Origin: Opitutus sp.
GTDB lineage: Bacteria; Verrucomicrobiota; Verrucomicrobiia; Opitutales; Opitutaceae
Assembly (NCBI GenBank): GCA_025361365.1
Contig: JANYAM010000199.1
Coordinates: forward strand, 1 to 64,000
Reading direction: 5' to 3'
Length of the DNA stretch: 64,000 bases
The notes under the pieces: generated by a model
Told to the model about the DNA's origin: nothing
The model's database searches: none
What the model saw: only the letters and a program-made list of their open reading frames with translations
Translations under genes and position numbers: made by a program
Shown: in pieces, positions 39,491 through 48,198 of the stretch
Layout of the letters: each line of letters starts with the position of its first letter
How positions within the stretch are numbered: position 1 is the stretch's first letter

Positions 39491-41920
39491 TTACTCGCTG
39501 CGCAGGGCCTCCATGGGGTCAGCCTTGGTGGCCCGCCGCGCGGGAAGCCACAGTGCGACCAGGCCGACCAGGGCGATCGTCACGGTGACGATCAGGTAGA
39601 TCGCCGGTGTGTTGGCCACACTGCCGCCGAAGATTTGCGCCATCGGCAGGGTCAGGAGAAAACCGCCGCCCAGGCCTAGACCCAGGCCGATTCCGATATG
39701 TCGGCCGCCTTGCCTCAGGACCAGGTTGAGCAACTGGCTGACGGTGGAGCCCAGGGCCATGCGGATGCCAAATTCGCGGGTGCGCTGGCTCACCGCCTGG
39801 GAGGTGACGCCGTAGACGCCGAGCGCGCCGAGGAAAAGGGAGATGGTTGCGAAAACCAGCGCCATCATGCCAACCATGCTGAATCCGCGCATCGCCTGCG
39901 CCGTCTGGCTCGTGAGGGTGCCGATGGAATGGATCGGCTGGTTCGGATCGATGCCGGCGATGGCTTGCCGCACCGGGGTCACCAGGCTGAGCGGGTCGCC
40001 CTTGGTGCGGATGAATAAATCCAGCCAGCCCCAGCCCATCTGGTCCTGCGCGAGATAAAAGCCTGCTTCGTTCTGATTGGGCGCGGCGAAAATGCCCTGC
40101 ATTTGCAGGTCGGGGACGACACCGACCACCGTCACCCAGCCGTCTTTCGTCTGGCTGGTGCGGAACCGGCGACCGAGGGGATCCTGCCCGGGCCAGAATT
40201 TCCCGGCCAAGGATTCGTTGACCACGGCAGAGAGGGCGGGCTGCGCCACCTGCTCGCGCGTGTCGAACAAACGGCCGGCGACCGGCGCGGCTGAGATCAG
40301 ACGGAAATAATCATTCGAGACGACTTCCAGCCAGACTGTTGGCCGGTCGTTGTCATGGGCGTAGACCACGCCTTCTGGCGCCATCTGGGTTGGCACGCCC
40401 GGGCCGATGAAGTTGCGGCTGGTGACGGCGACCGCGTCGACGCCCGGCTCCGCATGGAGGCGGTCCAGCAGCCGGCGATAAAATTGCGCGCGAGCCTCCG
40501 GGGTGGGCTGGGTGCCCTCCTGCAGTTCGATCCGGCCGGTGAGCAGCTTGTCCGGATCATAGCGGAGGTTGGCCTGACGGCTCAGGAAAACGGTGAAGCT
40601 CATCACGCCCGCCGCCACGAGGAGCATGGTGGAGAAGGCAATCTGGGCGATGATGAGCCAGCGGGCCAACCGGCCGAGGCCGAGGCTGGCGGCGGCGCGG
40701 GAGTCATCCTTCAACGCCATGATGGGGTCGACCCGCGAGGCCTGCCACGCGGGCATGATGCCGGCGAGCACCCCGGCGGCCAAGGTGGAGACGACGGCGA
40801 CGGCCAGCACGCGCTGATCGAGCCGGAAATCCATCCAATCCGGCACGGTCTGCTGGTTGACCAGATAATCCTGCAGGAAGTCTACGCCATACTGCGCCAC
40901 CAGCAGGCCGCCGACGCAGCCCACGACAGCGAGGAGCAGCGATTCCAGAAGCAGCTGTCGGATCAGGCGGCCGCGACTGGCCCCGACGGCCGTGCGGACG
41001 GCCAGTTCGCGCGTGCGGCGCGAGGCGCGTCCCAAGAGCATGTTGGCGACATTCACGCAGGCCAAGATCAAGATAAATACGGTCATCGCCAGCATCAGGA
41101 GAAGAAGGGGCTGGGTGCCGCCACCAGAATAGGCTTGGGCGACAGGCAGGAGATTCATGCGGCTGTAGCCCTGGTTGGTCTCCGGCCATAGCTTGACGAA
41201 GCTGGCAGCCAGCAGGTCGAACTCAGCCCGCGCTTGCTCGACGGTAACTCCGGGCTTGAGGCGGGTGAAGAGTTCGACGCGGTCAACGAGCCGGTCGCGT
41301 GGATCGCCGGCCACGGCGCGGAGATTGATCCAGAGTTTTTCATAGCCCCGGAAGCTGAATTTCGGCGGCATGATGCCGATGATTGTTCCCGGCTCACCGT
41401 TGATGTTAACGGTGCTGCCAAGGACGGCGGGAGAGCCGGCGAATGCTTCCAGCCAGAGCGAATGCGACAGGACGATGAAGAGCGGCTGGCCCGGACGGTC
41501 TTCCGCCTCGGTGAACCAGCGACCGAGTATCGGTTGCGCCCCAATCACCTTGAGTAGGTTGGCGCTCGCCAGAGAACCAGTGTGCCGGGAAGGGACGCGA
41601 TGCGGGCCGCTCAGGTTAAGTCCCAGCCACTGGGTGGCGGCAACGTCGCCCGCGACTGTCTGTCGCTGCCGCAGTTGTAGATAATCCCGATGCGGCAGGA
41701 CTTCCCAGGCATTGGGGCTGCTCTGATGCGGGTCCTGCCTGGCCAGATGATACAGGTGCTGGGCTTCCGGCAGCGGCATACCGCGCAGGAGGATGCCATC
41801 AATCAGGCTGAACTGCGTGGCAACGAGTCCGATGCCCAAGGCCAGGGAGAAGGCCGCGGTCAGGCTGAACCCCGGGGCTTTCAGCAACAAGCGGAGCGCG
41901 TATTTCAGGTCGGTGATCAT
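39491..41920 (-). CDS. ADOP-type ABC permease 9
   Basis: The 809-residue protein opens MITDLKYALRLLLKAPGFSL. Its first helix ends GIGLVATQFSLIDGILLRGM, resembling permease 6 and not the common ANTAIFSVV form. FtsX modules are marked by LACVNVANMLLGRASRRTRE and GALGVYGVTSQAVSQRTREF. The C-terminus is ADPMEALRSE. It lies 9 bases after permease 10 and 14 before permease 8. Confidence 0.92.
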   Translation of the reverse strand: MITDLKYALRLLLKAPGFSLTAAFSLALGIGLVATQFSLIDGILLRGMPLPEAQHLYHLARQDPHQSSPNAWEVLPHRDYLQLRQRQTVAGDVAATQWLGLNLSGPHRVPSRHTGSLASANLLKVIGAQPILGRWFTEAEDRPGQPLFIVLSHSLWLEAFAGSPAVLGSTVNINGEPGTIIGIMPPKFSFRGYEKLWINLRAVAGDPRDRLVDRVELFTRLKPGVTVEQARAEFDLLAASFVKLWPETNQGYSRMNLLPVAQAYSGGGTQPLLLLMLAMTVFILILACVNVANMLLGRASRRTRELAVRTAVGASRGRLIRQLLLESLLLAVVGCVGGLLVAQYGVDFLQDYLVNQQTVPDWMDFRLDQRVLAVAVVSTLAAGVLAGIMPAWQASRVDPIMALKDDSRAAASLGLGRLARWLIIAQIAFSTMLLVAAGVMSFTVFLSRQANLRYDPDKLLTGRIELQEGTQPTPEARAQFYRRLLDRLHAEPGVDAVAVTSRNFIGPGVPTQMAPEGVVYAHDNDRPTVWLEVVSNDYFRLISAAPVAGRLFDTREQVAQPALSAVVNESLAGKFWPGQDPLGRRFRTSQTKDGWVTVVGVVPDLQMQGIFAAPNQNEAGFYLAQDQMGWGWLDLFIRTKGDPLSLVTPVRQAIAGIDPNQPIHSIGTLTSQTAQAMRGFSMVGMMALVFATISLFLGALGVYGVTSQAVSQRTREFGIRMALGSTVSQLLNLVLRQGGRHIGIGLGLGLGGGFLLTLPMAQIFGGSVANTPAIYLIVTVTIALVGLVALWLPARRATKADPMEALRSE

Positions 41921-41929
41921 GGGAATGAT

Positions 41930-44335
41930 TTACTCGCTGCGCAGCGCGACGCTCGGGTCGACCCGGGTCGCCCGCCGGGCGGGCAGCAGACAGGCGGCCG
42001 CGGCCACCAGGGCGAGCACGAGCGGGACGAAAACAAAGACGGCCGGATCGTAGACCGAGGTTTCGAATACCATCTGGCGGAGCAGGCGTGCGGCGACAAA
42101 CGCGCCGGCCAAGCCGAGCCCCAAGCCGAGGCCGATCAATCCCGCGCCTTCGCGCATGACTTGGGCCAGCACTTCGCCGGAGCTGGCGCCGAGGGCGGTG
42201 CGGATGCCGAACTCACGGGTGCGTTGCGCCACGCCATAGGCGATGAGGCCGTAGAGGCCGATCGCCGAGAGCAGCAAAGCGAGGCCGGCGAACAACCCGA
42301 AGAGAGTCAGATAAAGGCGCGCCTGGGTCGTGGTGTTCGCCACGAGCTGCGTGACGGGCGTAACCGAACCGATGGCCTGGTCGGCGTCCACGCTCCAGAC
42401 CGCCTGCTGGACGGCCTTGGCGAGCGCGTCGGGCCGGACATTGGCCTGCACGAGCAGCGTGGCGAAGGCCGTCGGGCGCTGCACGATCGGGCGGTAGACC
42501 TGCAGGGGCGGCTGGCTCACACCGAGGCCGGTGCGGAGCACATCACCGACCACGCCCACGATCTCGAAGTCCGCTGGCTGGGCCGGGTTGGTGCCGCGCA
42601 GGTGGCGGCCGAGGGGGTTTTCGGTGCCGAAATACATCTTGGCGGCCGCGGCGCTGATGACGACCACGCCCGGCGCCTTCGGGTCATCGGCGGTGGTGAA
42701 GGGGCGCCCGGACAGCAGCGTGATGCCGGTGGACTTGAAGAAGTCGACGCTCACGGAATCATAGAATACCTGCGGGACATTCTGCTCGTTCATCTGGCTC
42801 GGCCCAACGGGCATGAGCGTGATCGGGATGCCCCACGTGAAGGGCATGGTCTGGGTGAAACCGGCGGCGGTGACCCCGGGCACGGCGGCGACGGCTTGCT
42901 CGGTGCGCTGGTAGAAGTCGCGGCGCTTGTCTATCGTATCGTAGCGCTTCGAGGAGAGGGAGACATTCAGCGCCAGCAAGGGATCGATGCGCATGCCCGG
43001 CTGCTGCCGGAGGATGGCGCCGAAGCTGCGGCCGAGCAGGCCCGCGGCGACGAGCAGCACGAGGGCGAGGGCAATCTCGATCACGACCAAACCGGAGCGC
43101 AAACGGCGCGAAGCCGGGCCCGCGGAACCGCGGCCGGCGCCGTCCTTGAGCGCGTCGTTGGCGTCGGCGCGCGAAGCGCTCCAAGCCGGCACGAGGCCGA
43201 AGGCCACGCCGGTGGCGAGCGTGAGAACCAGCGCGGCGAGAAGCACCGGCGTGTTGATGGCGATCTCCCCGGACCGCGGCAGCCAACCCTCATTGAAAAG
43301 AGCGAGGATACCGCTCACGCCCCAGTTGGCCACGAGGATGCCCAGCGCGCCGCCGAGCAAGGCGAGCCCGAGGCTTTCCGCGAGAAGCTGGCGCAGCAAA
43401 TGGCCGCGGGTGGCGCCGAGGGCGGCGCGGACGGCGAGTTCCTTGCGCCGGCCGATGGCGCGCACGACGGAGAGGCCGGCGACATTGGCGCAGGTGATGA
43501 GCAGCACGCAGGCGACGGCGCCCGCGACGACAAAAAGTCCGGTGCGATAGTTGCCGATGACGAGGCCCTGCAGGTCGGCGGCGGTGAGCGTCCAGCCCTT
43601 GTTGTCTTCGGGATGGGCTTGCTCGGCCTGACGGGCGAAAGCGGCGAGTTCCGCGCCGGCCTGCTCGAGCGTCTCGCCCTCCTGCAACCGGGCAAAGGCG
43701 CTCCAGTAGCGCGTGTGGCGGTCCTGCGTGGCCCGGCCGTTCATGGGCATCGGGCGCCAAAGCGCGGCGTTGCCCCACGGGTCGGTGAAGCTCGCGGGCA
43801 TGACGCCGATGATCGTGTGGGCGACATCGTCGAGCATGACCGGCTGGCCGATGATGTCCTCGCGGGCGTTGAACTGGCTGCGCCACAGCTGCTCGCCGAT
43901 GACGGCCACGGGGGCGCTGCCCTCGAGGGTCTCGTCCGGGTTCCACGTGCGGCCCTTGAGCGGAGCGACGCCGAAGAGCTTGAAGTAATTGTCGGTCGCC
44001 TGGACCTCGGTCAGCTGCGCGGGCGTGGCGGTCTTGGTCAGGTTGACGTAGTAATACTGCTGGGCGGCAATGGCCGCGAAGGATTTCGATTCGCGGGCGA
44101 GATCCAGGAACGTGGCCGGGGCCAGGACGGACGTGCCCTGTTCCCGGTGCTGCGACTGCACCTGCACGAGCCGTCCCGAGTCCTGGTAGGCGAGCGGCTT
44201 GAGGAGCAAGCCGTAGACGACGGAGAAGATGGCGGTCGAGGCGCCGATGCCCAGGGCGAGAATCCCGATGGCGACAACGGAGAAGCCGGGCGATTTCCCC
44301 AGCGAGCGAACAGCGGAACGGAGGGCGGACAGCAT
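41930..44335 (-). CDS. ADOP-type ABC permease 10
   Basis: The 801-residue protein starts MLSALRSAVRSLGKSPGFSV. It is the first permease after the ATPase gene in the HlyD operon. Characteristic segments are ITCANVAGLSVVRAIGRRKE in FtsX module 1, SAIGLYGLIAYGVAQRTREF in module 2, and the terminal VDPSVALRSE. It is separated from the ATPase gene by 150 bases containing a GC-rich hairpin, unlike the 9-66-base gaps between the following permeases. Confidence 0.92.
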   Translation of the reverse strand: MLSALRSAVRSLGKSPGFSVVAIGILALGIGASTAIFSVVYGLLLKPLAYQDSGRLVQVQSQHREQGTSVLAPATFLDLARESKSFAAIAAQQYYYVNLTKTATPAQLTEVQATDNYFKLFGVAPLKGRTWNPDETLEGSAPVAVIGEQLWRSQFNAREDIIGQPVMLDDVAHTIIGVMPASFTDPWGNAALWRPMPMNGRATQDRHTRYWSAFARLQEGETLEQAGAELAAFARQAEQAHPEDNKGWTLTAADLQGLVIGNYRTGLFVVAGAVACVLLITCANVAGLSVVRAIGRRKELAVRAALGATRGHLLRQLLAESLGLALLGGALGILVANWGVSGILALFNEGWLPRSGEIAINTPVLLAALVLTLATGVAFGLVPAWSASRADANDALKDGAGRGSAGPASRRLRSGLVVIEIALALVLLVAAGLLGRSFGAILRQQPGMRIDPLLALNVSLSSKRYDTIDKRRDFYQRTEQAVAAVPGVTAAGFTQTMPFTWGIPITLMPVGPSQMNEQNVPQVFYDSVSVDFFKSTGITLLSGRPFTTADDPKAPGVVVISAAAAKMYFGTENPLGRHLRGTNPAQPADFEIVGVVGDVLRTGLGVSQPPLQVYRPIVQRPTAFATLLVQANVRPDALAKAVQQAVWSVDADQAIGSVTPVTQLVANTTTQARLYLTLFGLFAGLALLLSAIGLYGLIAYGVAQRTREFGIRTALGASSGEVLAQVMREGAGLIGLGLGLGLAGAFVAARLLRQMVFETSVYDPAVFVFVPLVLALVAAAACLLPARRATRVDPSVALRSE

Positions 44336-44439
44336 CGGTGGTCTAAAAGCACCGCCGCGAGATCATGTCCGGGGGATGACCACCGATGGGTCCCGCCGGC
44401 CACGAGTGGCGGAGGTGCAAAAATTTTAGTATGCAAGAT

Positions 44440-44474
44440 GGCCGGCGCGCCGACTGAAGGCGGGGGCGCCGGCC
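44440..44474 (-). other. GC-rich hairpin between ATPase and permease 10
   Basis: GGCCGGCGC (44440-44448) and GCGCCGGCC (44466-44474) form a perfect 9-bp stem with a 17-base loop. The nearest T-run lies about 20 bases further on, too far for a standard terminator. It may set the ratio of adaptor/ATPase to permease mRNA by processing or partial stopping. Confidence 0.45.
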
Positions 44475-44485
44475 GAAAGCAAAGC

Positions 44486-45196
44486 TTAGTGTGCGGAGCC
44501 GGCCTCGACCTGTTCCTCGACGACGCGGCCGTCGAACACGTGGATGGTGCGCTCGGCATGGCGCGCGAAGCGCGTGTCGTGCGTGACCATGACGATGGTG
44601 GAACCGGCGCGATGCAGCGAGTGGAGCAGTTCCATCACGGCGTCACCGTTCTTCGAATCGAGGTTACCCGTGGGTTCGTCGGCGAGGAGCACGGCCGGGG
44701 AACCGGCCAGGGCGCGGGCGACCGCGACGCGCTGCTGTTGACCGCCGGAGAGCTGGGAGGGCAGGTGCTTGGCGCGGTGGCCCATGCCGACTTTCTCGAG
44801 GGCCTCGGTCACGCGCGTTTTGCGCTCGCTGGCGGGCATGCCGCGGTAGGTGAGGGGCAGCTCGACATTCTCATAGACCGTGAGGTCGCCGATGAGATTG
44901 AACGACTGGAAAATGAAACCGATCTCGCGGTTGCGGATGCGGGCGCGCTCGGGGAGCGTCAGGCCCTGGACCGGGCGGCCATTGAGGACGTAGGTGCCGT
45001 CGGTCGGCGTGTCGAGCAGGCCGAGGATCGAGAGCAGGGTGGACTTGCCGCAACCGGACGGGCCGGCGATGGAGACATACTCGCCCTTGCGGATGTCCAT
45101 GTGGATGCCGGACAGGGCGTGCGTTTCCACTTCGTCGGTCAGGAAGACCTTGGTCACGCCGTCGAGTTTGATCAGGGAGGGATTTTCGGTGGTCAT
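44486..45196 (-). CDS. ABC transporter ATP-binding protein (MacB/LolD family)
   Basis: The 236-residue ATPase domain has Walker A GPSGCGKST (about 44-52), signature [15 protein letters not shown], Walker [15 protein letters not shown] and switch VTHDTRF. It belongs to the type that drives MacB-like permeases. It lies between the HlyD adaptor gene and four duplicated-FtsX permease genes, so it is the obvious energy source for them. ADOP permeases are usually described as lacking a neighbouring ATPase, which makes this context informative. Confidence 0.93.
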   Translation of the reverse strand: MTTENPSLIKLDGVTKVFLTDEVETHALSGIHMDIRKGEYVSIAGPSGCGKSTLLSILGLLDTPTDGTYVLNGRPVQGLTLPERARIRNREIGFIFQSFNLIGDLTVYENVELPLTYRGMPASERKTRVTEALEKVGMGHRAKHLPSQLSGGQQQRVAVARALAGSPAVLLADEPTGNLDSKNGDAVMELLHSLHRAGSTIVMVTHDTRFARHAERTIHVFDGRVVEEQVEAGSAH

Positions 45197-45260
45197 TTGG
45201 GTGGGGAGACAGGGTTAATGGCTTACTAACACGCGGTGGGGACTGCCGGTTACAGGAATG

Positions 45261-45332
45261 TTATTCACGCGCATCCGGCTCGGAGGCCACGAGGGCCGTC
45301 AGCAGGGCGAGAATGAGGGTGGAGAAGATCAT
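45261..45332 (-). CDS. Possible 23-residue membrane peptide
   Basis: ATG at 45332-45330 opens a 23-codon frame: MIFSTLILALLTALVAS followed by EPDARE and TAA. The hydrophobic stretch could form one membrane helix. It fills part of the 175-base gap between the adaptor and ATPase genes. No ribosome-binding site is evident and no homologue is known to me, so this is a weak call. Confidence 0.3.
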   Translation of the reverse strand: MIFSTLILALLTALVASEPDARE

Positions 45333-45371
45333 GGCACGGGCTTAGATAATAGAGCGTCGCGGGGCGGCGGA

Positions 45372-46625
45372 TTAGTTCAGGCGGACGCGGTCGTTCGAGT
45401 CCCAGGGCGACATGTCGGACAGGATGACGCGATCGCCGGGCTGGAGGCCGCCGACGATCTCAATCGTGTTGACCGAACTGCGGCCGAGTTGGACCTGGGT
45501 GCGGACGGCGTCGTTGGTGCCCTCGACGAGTTTGAAGATGCCCACGGTGCTTTTCTCCTGGCCGAAGGCCGGGCGGCCGACAAAGACGACCTCATTCAGG
45601 CGCTCGAGCTCGATGGTGCCGTCGACCGAGAGGTCGGGGCGGGCGCCGCGGGGGAGTTCGTTGACGATGGTGACGTCGACCAGGACGGTGCCGTTCTGCA
45701 CGGCGGGATCGATCCGGGCGACCTTGCCCTCGACGATGCCGTTGCGGGTGTCGATCTGGGCCAGCTGGCCGATGGCGATGTCGCGGGCCTGGGTTTCGGC
45801 GATGCGGATCTCGGCTTTGAGTTTGGAGGGATCGGCCACACGGGCGATGTTGGAGCCCGGCTGCACTTGGGCGCCGACCTCGACGGGCAGGGCGGAGAGC
45901 ACGCCGGCCATGGGGGCGCGGACCTTGAGGGCGTCGAGTTCCTCGGCGCGCAGCTGGGCGAGTGAGCGCAGGCGCTCGACCTCGGCTTCCTGCACGGCGA
46001 GCTGGGGCTTGATGGAATCCTTGGCGAAGACGTAACGCTTCTGCTCGATCTCATTGCTCGTGGCGCCGTCGGCCGCAGTGGCCTGGGCGAGTTTGAGGTC
46101 GAGTTCCGAGACGAGGCCGTCACGGAAGAGCTGCTCCTGGACATCGGACCGCAGCTTGGTGGTTTCGAAGTTAGACTTGGCGCGCGCGGCGGAGGCCTCG
46201 GCGGCCAGCAGCTGGCTTTCGAGCTGCATGCGCTGGTTGGCGAGTTGGGCCTCGGCAGCAGCCAGTTGGGAGTTGGCGTTGGCGGCGGCGGAGACGACGT
46301 CGGGATTGCGTAATTCGAGGATCAGACTGCCGACCTCGACGATGGCGCCGGGGCGGAGGACGATCTTGTCCACCCGGCCCTGGGTGCGGGCGGAGATCCA
46401 GCGGATTTCCTCGGGCACCAGCGTGCCGAGGCCGCGGACCTGGCGGACCATCGGGCCGCGCTTGACGGTGTCGATCCACACCAAGTTGCGCTCTACGGTG
46501 GGGGCGGCGGGCTTCAGGCGCGAGAGTCCGACAGTGATGGCGATGAGGACGACCGCGGCGACGGATCCGTAGATGATGCGCTTCTTGCGTTTTTCCTTGG
46601 CGGCGTTGGGGCGGGCGATGTCCAT
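45372..46625 (-). CDS. HlyD/MacA-family periplasmic adaptor subunit
   Basis: From the ATG at 46625-46623 the protein has 417 residues: a short basic cytoplasmic tail (KEKRKKR) and one membrane helix (about 20-37). It then has a barrel-sandwich half, a long alpha-hairpin (about 95-190, rich in A, Q, E and L), the second barrel-sandwich half (MAGVLSALPVEVGAQVQPG) and beta-barrel/membrane-proximal domains (GRSSVNTIEIVGGLQPGD). Such adaptors bridge an inner-membrane transporter to a TolC-type channel. It is the first gene of the operon adaptor - ATPase - permeases 10, 9, 8, 7 - DUF4097, 26 bases downstream of a sigma-54 promoter. Confidence 0.92.
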   Translation of the reverse strand: MDIARPNAAKEKRKKRIIYGSVAAVVLIAITVGLSRLKPAAPTVERNLVWIDTVKRGPMVRQVRGLGTLVPEEIRWISARTQGRVDKIVLRPGAIVEVGSLILELRNPDVVSAAANANSQLAAAEAQLANQRMQLESQLLAAEASAARAKSNFETTKLRSDVQEQLFRDGLVSELDLKLAQATAADGATSNEIEQKRYVFAKDSIKPQLAVQEAEVERLRSLAQLRAEELDALKVRAPMAGVLSALPVEVGAQVQPGSNIARVADPSKLKAEIRIAETQARDIAIGQLAQIDTRNGIVEGKVARIDPAVQNGTVLVDVTIVNELPRGARPDLSVDGTIELERLNEVVFVGRPAFGQEKSTVGIFKLVEGTNDAVRTQVQLGRSSVNTIEIVGGLQPGDRVILSDMSPWDSNDRVRLN

Positions 46626-46650
46626 GCAGTGGTAAGTTGCGGCGCCCATT

Positions 46651-46666
46651 TGCAACGTTCATGCCA
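46651..46666 (-). promoter_or_regulatory. Sigma-54 promoter of the adaptor/ATPase/permease operon
   Basis: The minus strand reads TGGCATGAACGTTGCA, close to the RpoN consensus with GG-N10-GC. The transcript start is predicted near 46640, 15 bases before the ATG at 46625. It also argues against a longer adaptor frame beginning at 46655. Confidence 0.85.
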
Positions 46667-46751
46667 AGCACGCAGATAGCTTTAAAGCGTTGCAGGCAAG
46701 GAGTAAGCAAGGCGAGGTCCAGTGCTCGTCCCCTCACATCAGAGCGAAGGC

Positions 46752-46777
46752 GGGATAGGAGTGTCCCGAAAATGGGA
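46752..46777. promoter_or_regulatory. Upstream activator element (GGGA-N8-TCCC-N6-GGGA)
   Basis: GGGA (46752-46755), eight bases, TCCC (46764-46767), GAAAAT, GGGA (46774-46777). The dyad centre is about 105 bases from the promoter GG, the same as at the tolC and propeller promoters. It lies between the kinase stop and the adaptor start. Confidence 0.72.
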
Positions 46778-46809
46778 TGAGTCCACCAACTGGCGCGAAG
46801 CGCAAATGG

Positions 46810-48156
46810 CTACACCGGCAGGCGCAGGCGCGCGATGCAGCCGCTGGCGTCCTCGCGATTTTCCAGCGTGAGTGATCCACCGTGATTTTCCGCGATCTGG
46901 CGGCACAGCACGAGGCCGATGCCGGAGCCGGATGGTTTCGTGGTGAAGAACGGCACGAAAAGATTCTGGAGATTGGCAATGCCGGGGCCGTCGTCCTCGA
47001 CGAAAATTTCAACCTGACCGGAAGTCTTGCGCCAGCTGACGCGCACGCAGCAGGTGGCCGCGGCCGCTTGGCCCGCCTCGGGCGCGGCCTCGATGGCATT
47101 CTTGATGAGATTGATGAGCACCTGTTCGACCTGGGCCGCGTCCAGGGAAACCGTTAGTTCGGGCCCCTCGAGCAACTGCACCGCGGACCGGCCCTCGAGC
47201 GTCACGATGCGGCGCAACAACGGTGCAATCTCGCAGGCGAGTTTGTTGGGGGCGGGCAGCTTGGCCAGCCGCGCGTAGGATTGCATGAATTTGTTCAGGC
47301 CCTCGGCGCGCGTCTCGATGATTTCGAGGCCGCCCATCATGTCCTTCTCCCAGTCTTCGGCGCGCACCGGGCGCCGGAGCATGGTGGTGAGCGAGCCGGC
47401 GATGGATTTGATCGGCGCGAGCGAATTGTTCAGCTCGTGGCCGATGACGCGCACGAGGCGCTGCCAAGCCTTCAGTTCCTCCTCGCGAAGTGGCTGGCTG
47501 AGGTCGGCGATGACCACCAGCTTGTGCGGCAGGCCTCCCTCGCGAAAACTCGTGCGGCGCATTCCCCAGCGGCCGGCGCCGCCGGCAAAGGTGCGGCTCA
47601 GCACGCGCGTGCCTTCCCCGGCCAGGCAATCGGCGAGGTCGAGATCCGTCGCCTGACGGCCGAGGATGCGCTCGGCCGGCTGCGCGAGCAGTTCCTGCCC
47701 GGAGCGGTTGACGAGGCGGAGGGTCTCGTTGGCGTCGAAAGCGAAGATGGCGACATCGATTTCCTCCATGACCGTGCGGAGCAGGGCGGTCGCCTCGAGC
47801 GCGCCCAGGCGCTGCTCCTGGAGCACGCCGCCGAGCATGTTGATCTCGGCCAGCACATCGCCCAGCGGCTCGTCGCGGTTGGCGCCGCGGGCGCGAACGG
47901 AAAAATCTCCTTCGCGCAGCGCAGTAAGCAGGTTGGCCATCGTCTGCAACGGCCGCACCACCTGTTCGCGCACGGCCAGGGCAAAGCCCAGCCATGTCAG
48001 GCCAATGAACAGCGTGACCGTCCACTGGACCTTGGCCTCGTAGTCGCCGGCCCAGAGAATCCACATGACGGTCGTAACCGCCGGCAGGCCGCTGAGCAGC
48101 GTGTAGTAGAACACGCGTTGCTCGTGGGCGGTGCGGCGTGGCTTCGGGGGTGGCAT
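46810..48156 (-). CDS. Sensor histidine kinase of the NtrB/NtrY type
   Basis: The 448-residue protein has two membrane helices (about 17-37 and 43-63) with almost no periplasmic loop. A HAMP-like linker follows (about 65-115), then a PAS domain (about 125-220, VAIFAFDANETLRLVNRSG), a HisKA box VIGHELNNSLAPIKS (H240), and a HATPase_c domain with LINLIKNAIEAA, DDGPGI and GSGIGLVLCRQI. With so little outside the membrane, it probably senses a change in the membrane itself, a lipid-soluble compound, or a partner protein. It lies 42 bases after the sigma-54 regulator gene. Confidence 0.92.
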   Translation of the reverse strand: MPPPKPRRTAHEQRVFYYTLLSGLPAVTTVMWILWAGDYEAKVQWTVTLFIGLTWLGFALAVREQVVRPLQTMANLLTALREGDFSVRARGANRDEPLGDVLAEINMLGGVLQEQRLGALEATALLRTVMEEIDVAIFAFDANETLRLVNRSGQELLAQPAERILGRQATDLDLADCLAGEGTRVLSRTFAGGAGRWGMRRTSFREGGLPHKLVVIADLSQPLREEELKAWQRLVRVIGHELNNSLAPIKSIAGSLTTMLRRPVRAEDWEKDMMGGLEIIETRAEGLNKFMQSYARLAKLPAPNKLACEIAPLLRRIVTLEGRSAVQLLEGPELTVSLDAAQVEQVLINLIKNAIEAAPEAGQAAAATCCVRVSWRKTSGQVEIFVEDDGPGIANLQNLFVPFFTTKPSGSGIGLVLCRQIAENHGGSLTLENREDASGCIARLRLPV

Positions 48157-48198
48157 GGGGGCGCGACGGGGATGAGGCCTCGCGAACGAGTGGCACGC

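Noticed and set aside
41690-45229. Very long open frames on the plus strand opposite the permeases and the kinase/regulator genes (for example here and at 29346-31682, 35697-37964 and 47281-49578)
   Set aside because: They mirror well-supported minus-strand genes in GC-rich DNA, where antisense frames stay open by codon bias. Their translations lack any recognisable domain or hydrophobic pattern.
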